A model generated the notes under the pieces. The model did not search any database. It saw only the letters and a list, made by a program, of their open reading frames with translations, and had not been told where the DNA came from. Shown one piece after another: positions 5,451 through 6,305 of a DNA stretch of 6,305 bases; position 1 is the first letter of the stretch, and each line of letters opens with the position of its first letter. The position numbers and the translations under genes were made by a program. The DNA comes from Roseiflexaceae bacterium (GTDB lineage: Bacteria > Chloroflexota > Chloroflexia > Chloroflexales > Roseiflexaceae). Where the stretch lies: NCBI GenBank assembly GCA_947462525.1, contig CANHPK010000098.1:1-6305 (forward strand), given 5' to 3'.

Positions 5451-6305
5451 CTAGTCGAGCGCTTTGATGTCGAACGAAACAATCGAATCCCATTGCTCGC
5501 TGATGAGCGCCTTGGCTGCGGTCATCTGTGCGAGGGTAGGGATTTGTACATCCGCCAACAGTTCCGGAGTTACGCCGAGCGCGGCAAGTATCCCCGTGCG
5601 TGATTGATCTGCCAGCAACGCAGATGCACGACTCGGGATGGCGTATGCATTGGCCCATTGCATTTGGACATCATCCGAAAACACGTGCTCGAGCCACAAT
5701 CTCGCGGCAAATGGATGCGGAGCATACGCATTGATTGCCTGCACATACGCACCTGCAACCGACGCTTTGGGGATGACCACTTCGACGAGTGGATTGCTCC
5801 CCGCCTGCACACGCAACGCATGCGCGATGTACGACCAGACCGAGATAATCGGGGTATCGCCCTGCAAAAAGAGCGCAGGGTTTGCCATCACGCCGGACAA
5901 TGTCCCTGCGTCACGCAATTGCGCAATCAACGCAAGCCCAGGAGCAGCGTTGTCCAACGAACCGCCGTTCGCGAGACTGGCTGCATACACCGACTGGATT
6001 GCCTGGTTTGCCGTATGTGGATCGCCGGTAAAAGCGAACTGCCCCGTATAGATGGGTTTGAGCAGATCAGTCCAGCCAATCGGCGTTTGCGCGACGACCG
6101 CTTTGTTGACCGCAAAGGCAATCACGCCATAATACCCAGCAGTCCAATACCCCCGTTCATCTTTGAGCAGCTCAGGAACCTCCGCCCACCGTTCGACAAA
6201 GTATGGTTGGAGGAGGCGGGCGTCTTGGGCTTGTTGCCCAAACGCAAAACTCACATCGAGCACATCAGGGGCGATTGCCTCGCGCGAGATAGCAGCAAGA
6301 TTGAC
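5451..6305 (-). CDS. ABC transporter extracellular solute-binding protein (partial, N-terminus beyond window edge)
   Basis: The reading frame is open from the right edge to the TAG at 5453-5451, giving 284 residues. A GTG at 6263 could be mistaken for the start, but the frame continues upstream with solute-binding-like sequence (AISREAIAPDVLDVSFAFGQ), so the true N-terminus and any lipoprotein signal are missing. The fragment resembles the iron(III)/polyamine/aminoethylphosphonate class of binding proteins: GYWTAGYYGVIAFAVNK at 52-68, WTDLLKPIYTGQFAFTGDP at 78-96 (interdomain strand region), and a C-terminal part with ASVAGAYVQAINAYAPHP followed by an AARLWLEHVFSDD helix and a QWANAYAIPSR segment. 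Full family members are about 330-380 residues. These proteins capture solute outside the membrane for a permease/ATPase pair, which would be expected upstream, beyond the window. The substrate cannot be read from the fragment. Confidence 0.88.
   Translation of the reverse strand, partial: VNLAAISREAIAPDVLDVSFAFGQQAQDARLLQPYFVERWAEVPELLKDERGYWTAGYYGVIAFAVNKAVVAQTPIGWTDLLKPIYTGQFAFTGDPHTANQAIQSVYAASLANGGSLDNAAPGLALIAQLRDAGTLSGVMANPALFLQGDTPIISVWSYIAHALRVQAGSNPLVEVVIPKASVAGAYVQAINAYAPHPFAARLWLEHVFSDDVQMQWANAYAIPSRASALLADQSRTGILAALGVTPELLADVQIPTLAQMTAAKALISEQWDSIVSFDIKALD

Noticed and set aside
5638..6051. Plus-strand open frame of 137 codons
   Set aside because: It is antisense to the solute-binding protein, whose motifs clearly identify the minus strand as coding.
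6261..6263. GTG as start of the solute-binding protein
   Set aside because: The same frame continues open to the window edge with family-like sequence, and about 270 residues with no signal peptide would be too short for the family.

Overview
The window looks like chromosomal DNA from an anoxygenic phototrophic bacterium, most probably a filamentous Chloroflexota member (Chloroflexus/Roseiflexus type). Two genes resemble photosynthetic-apparatus genes: a PucC/LhaA-type carrier and a PuhE-type assembly protein. The neighbouring membrane protein ends in a long Thr/Pro-rich tail of a kind common in Chloroflexota surface proteins. Base composition is moderately GC-rich by eye. The phylum assignment is inference; phototrophy rests on the two family calls.

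Layout. Positions 1-887 (minus strand) hold the N-terminal two thirds of mnmE, the tRNA-modifying GTPase, cut by the window edge. A 115-bp divergent intergenic region (888-1002) carries a TATAAT placed so that mnmE should be leaderless, and a separate promoter for the rightward genes. On the plus strand come pucC (1003-2433) and puhE (2467-3246), 33 bp apart and probably one transcript. A third plus-strand gene (3277-4683) has its own extended -10 promoter lying over the puhE stop codon. It encodes an unusual fusion: receiver domain, RodZ-type helix-turn-helix, one membrane segment and a Thr-rich tail. On the minus strand, reading inward from the right edge, are the C-terminal part of a periplasmic-type ABC solute-binding protein (5451-6305) and, 30 bp downstream, a HAD-family phosphatase (4695-5420), probably one operon. 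The two convergent groups meet with only 11 bp between stop codons. A strong hairpin there contains both stop codons, one in each arm.

How the genes work together. PucC (bacteriochlorophyll/light-harvesting assembly) and PuhE (photosynthetic complex assembly) form a plausible two-gene module. The receiver-RodZ protein may link a phosphorylation signal to the cell envelope or cytoskeleton; a direct link to photosynthesis is not shown. The solute-binding protein and the phosphatase may serve uptake and dephosphorylation of a phosphorylated or small organic solute, but the substrate is unknown. mnmE is a housekeeping gene.

No stretch over 300 bp lacks a gene. I saw no tRNA, rRNA, CRISPR array, insertion sequence or attachment site.
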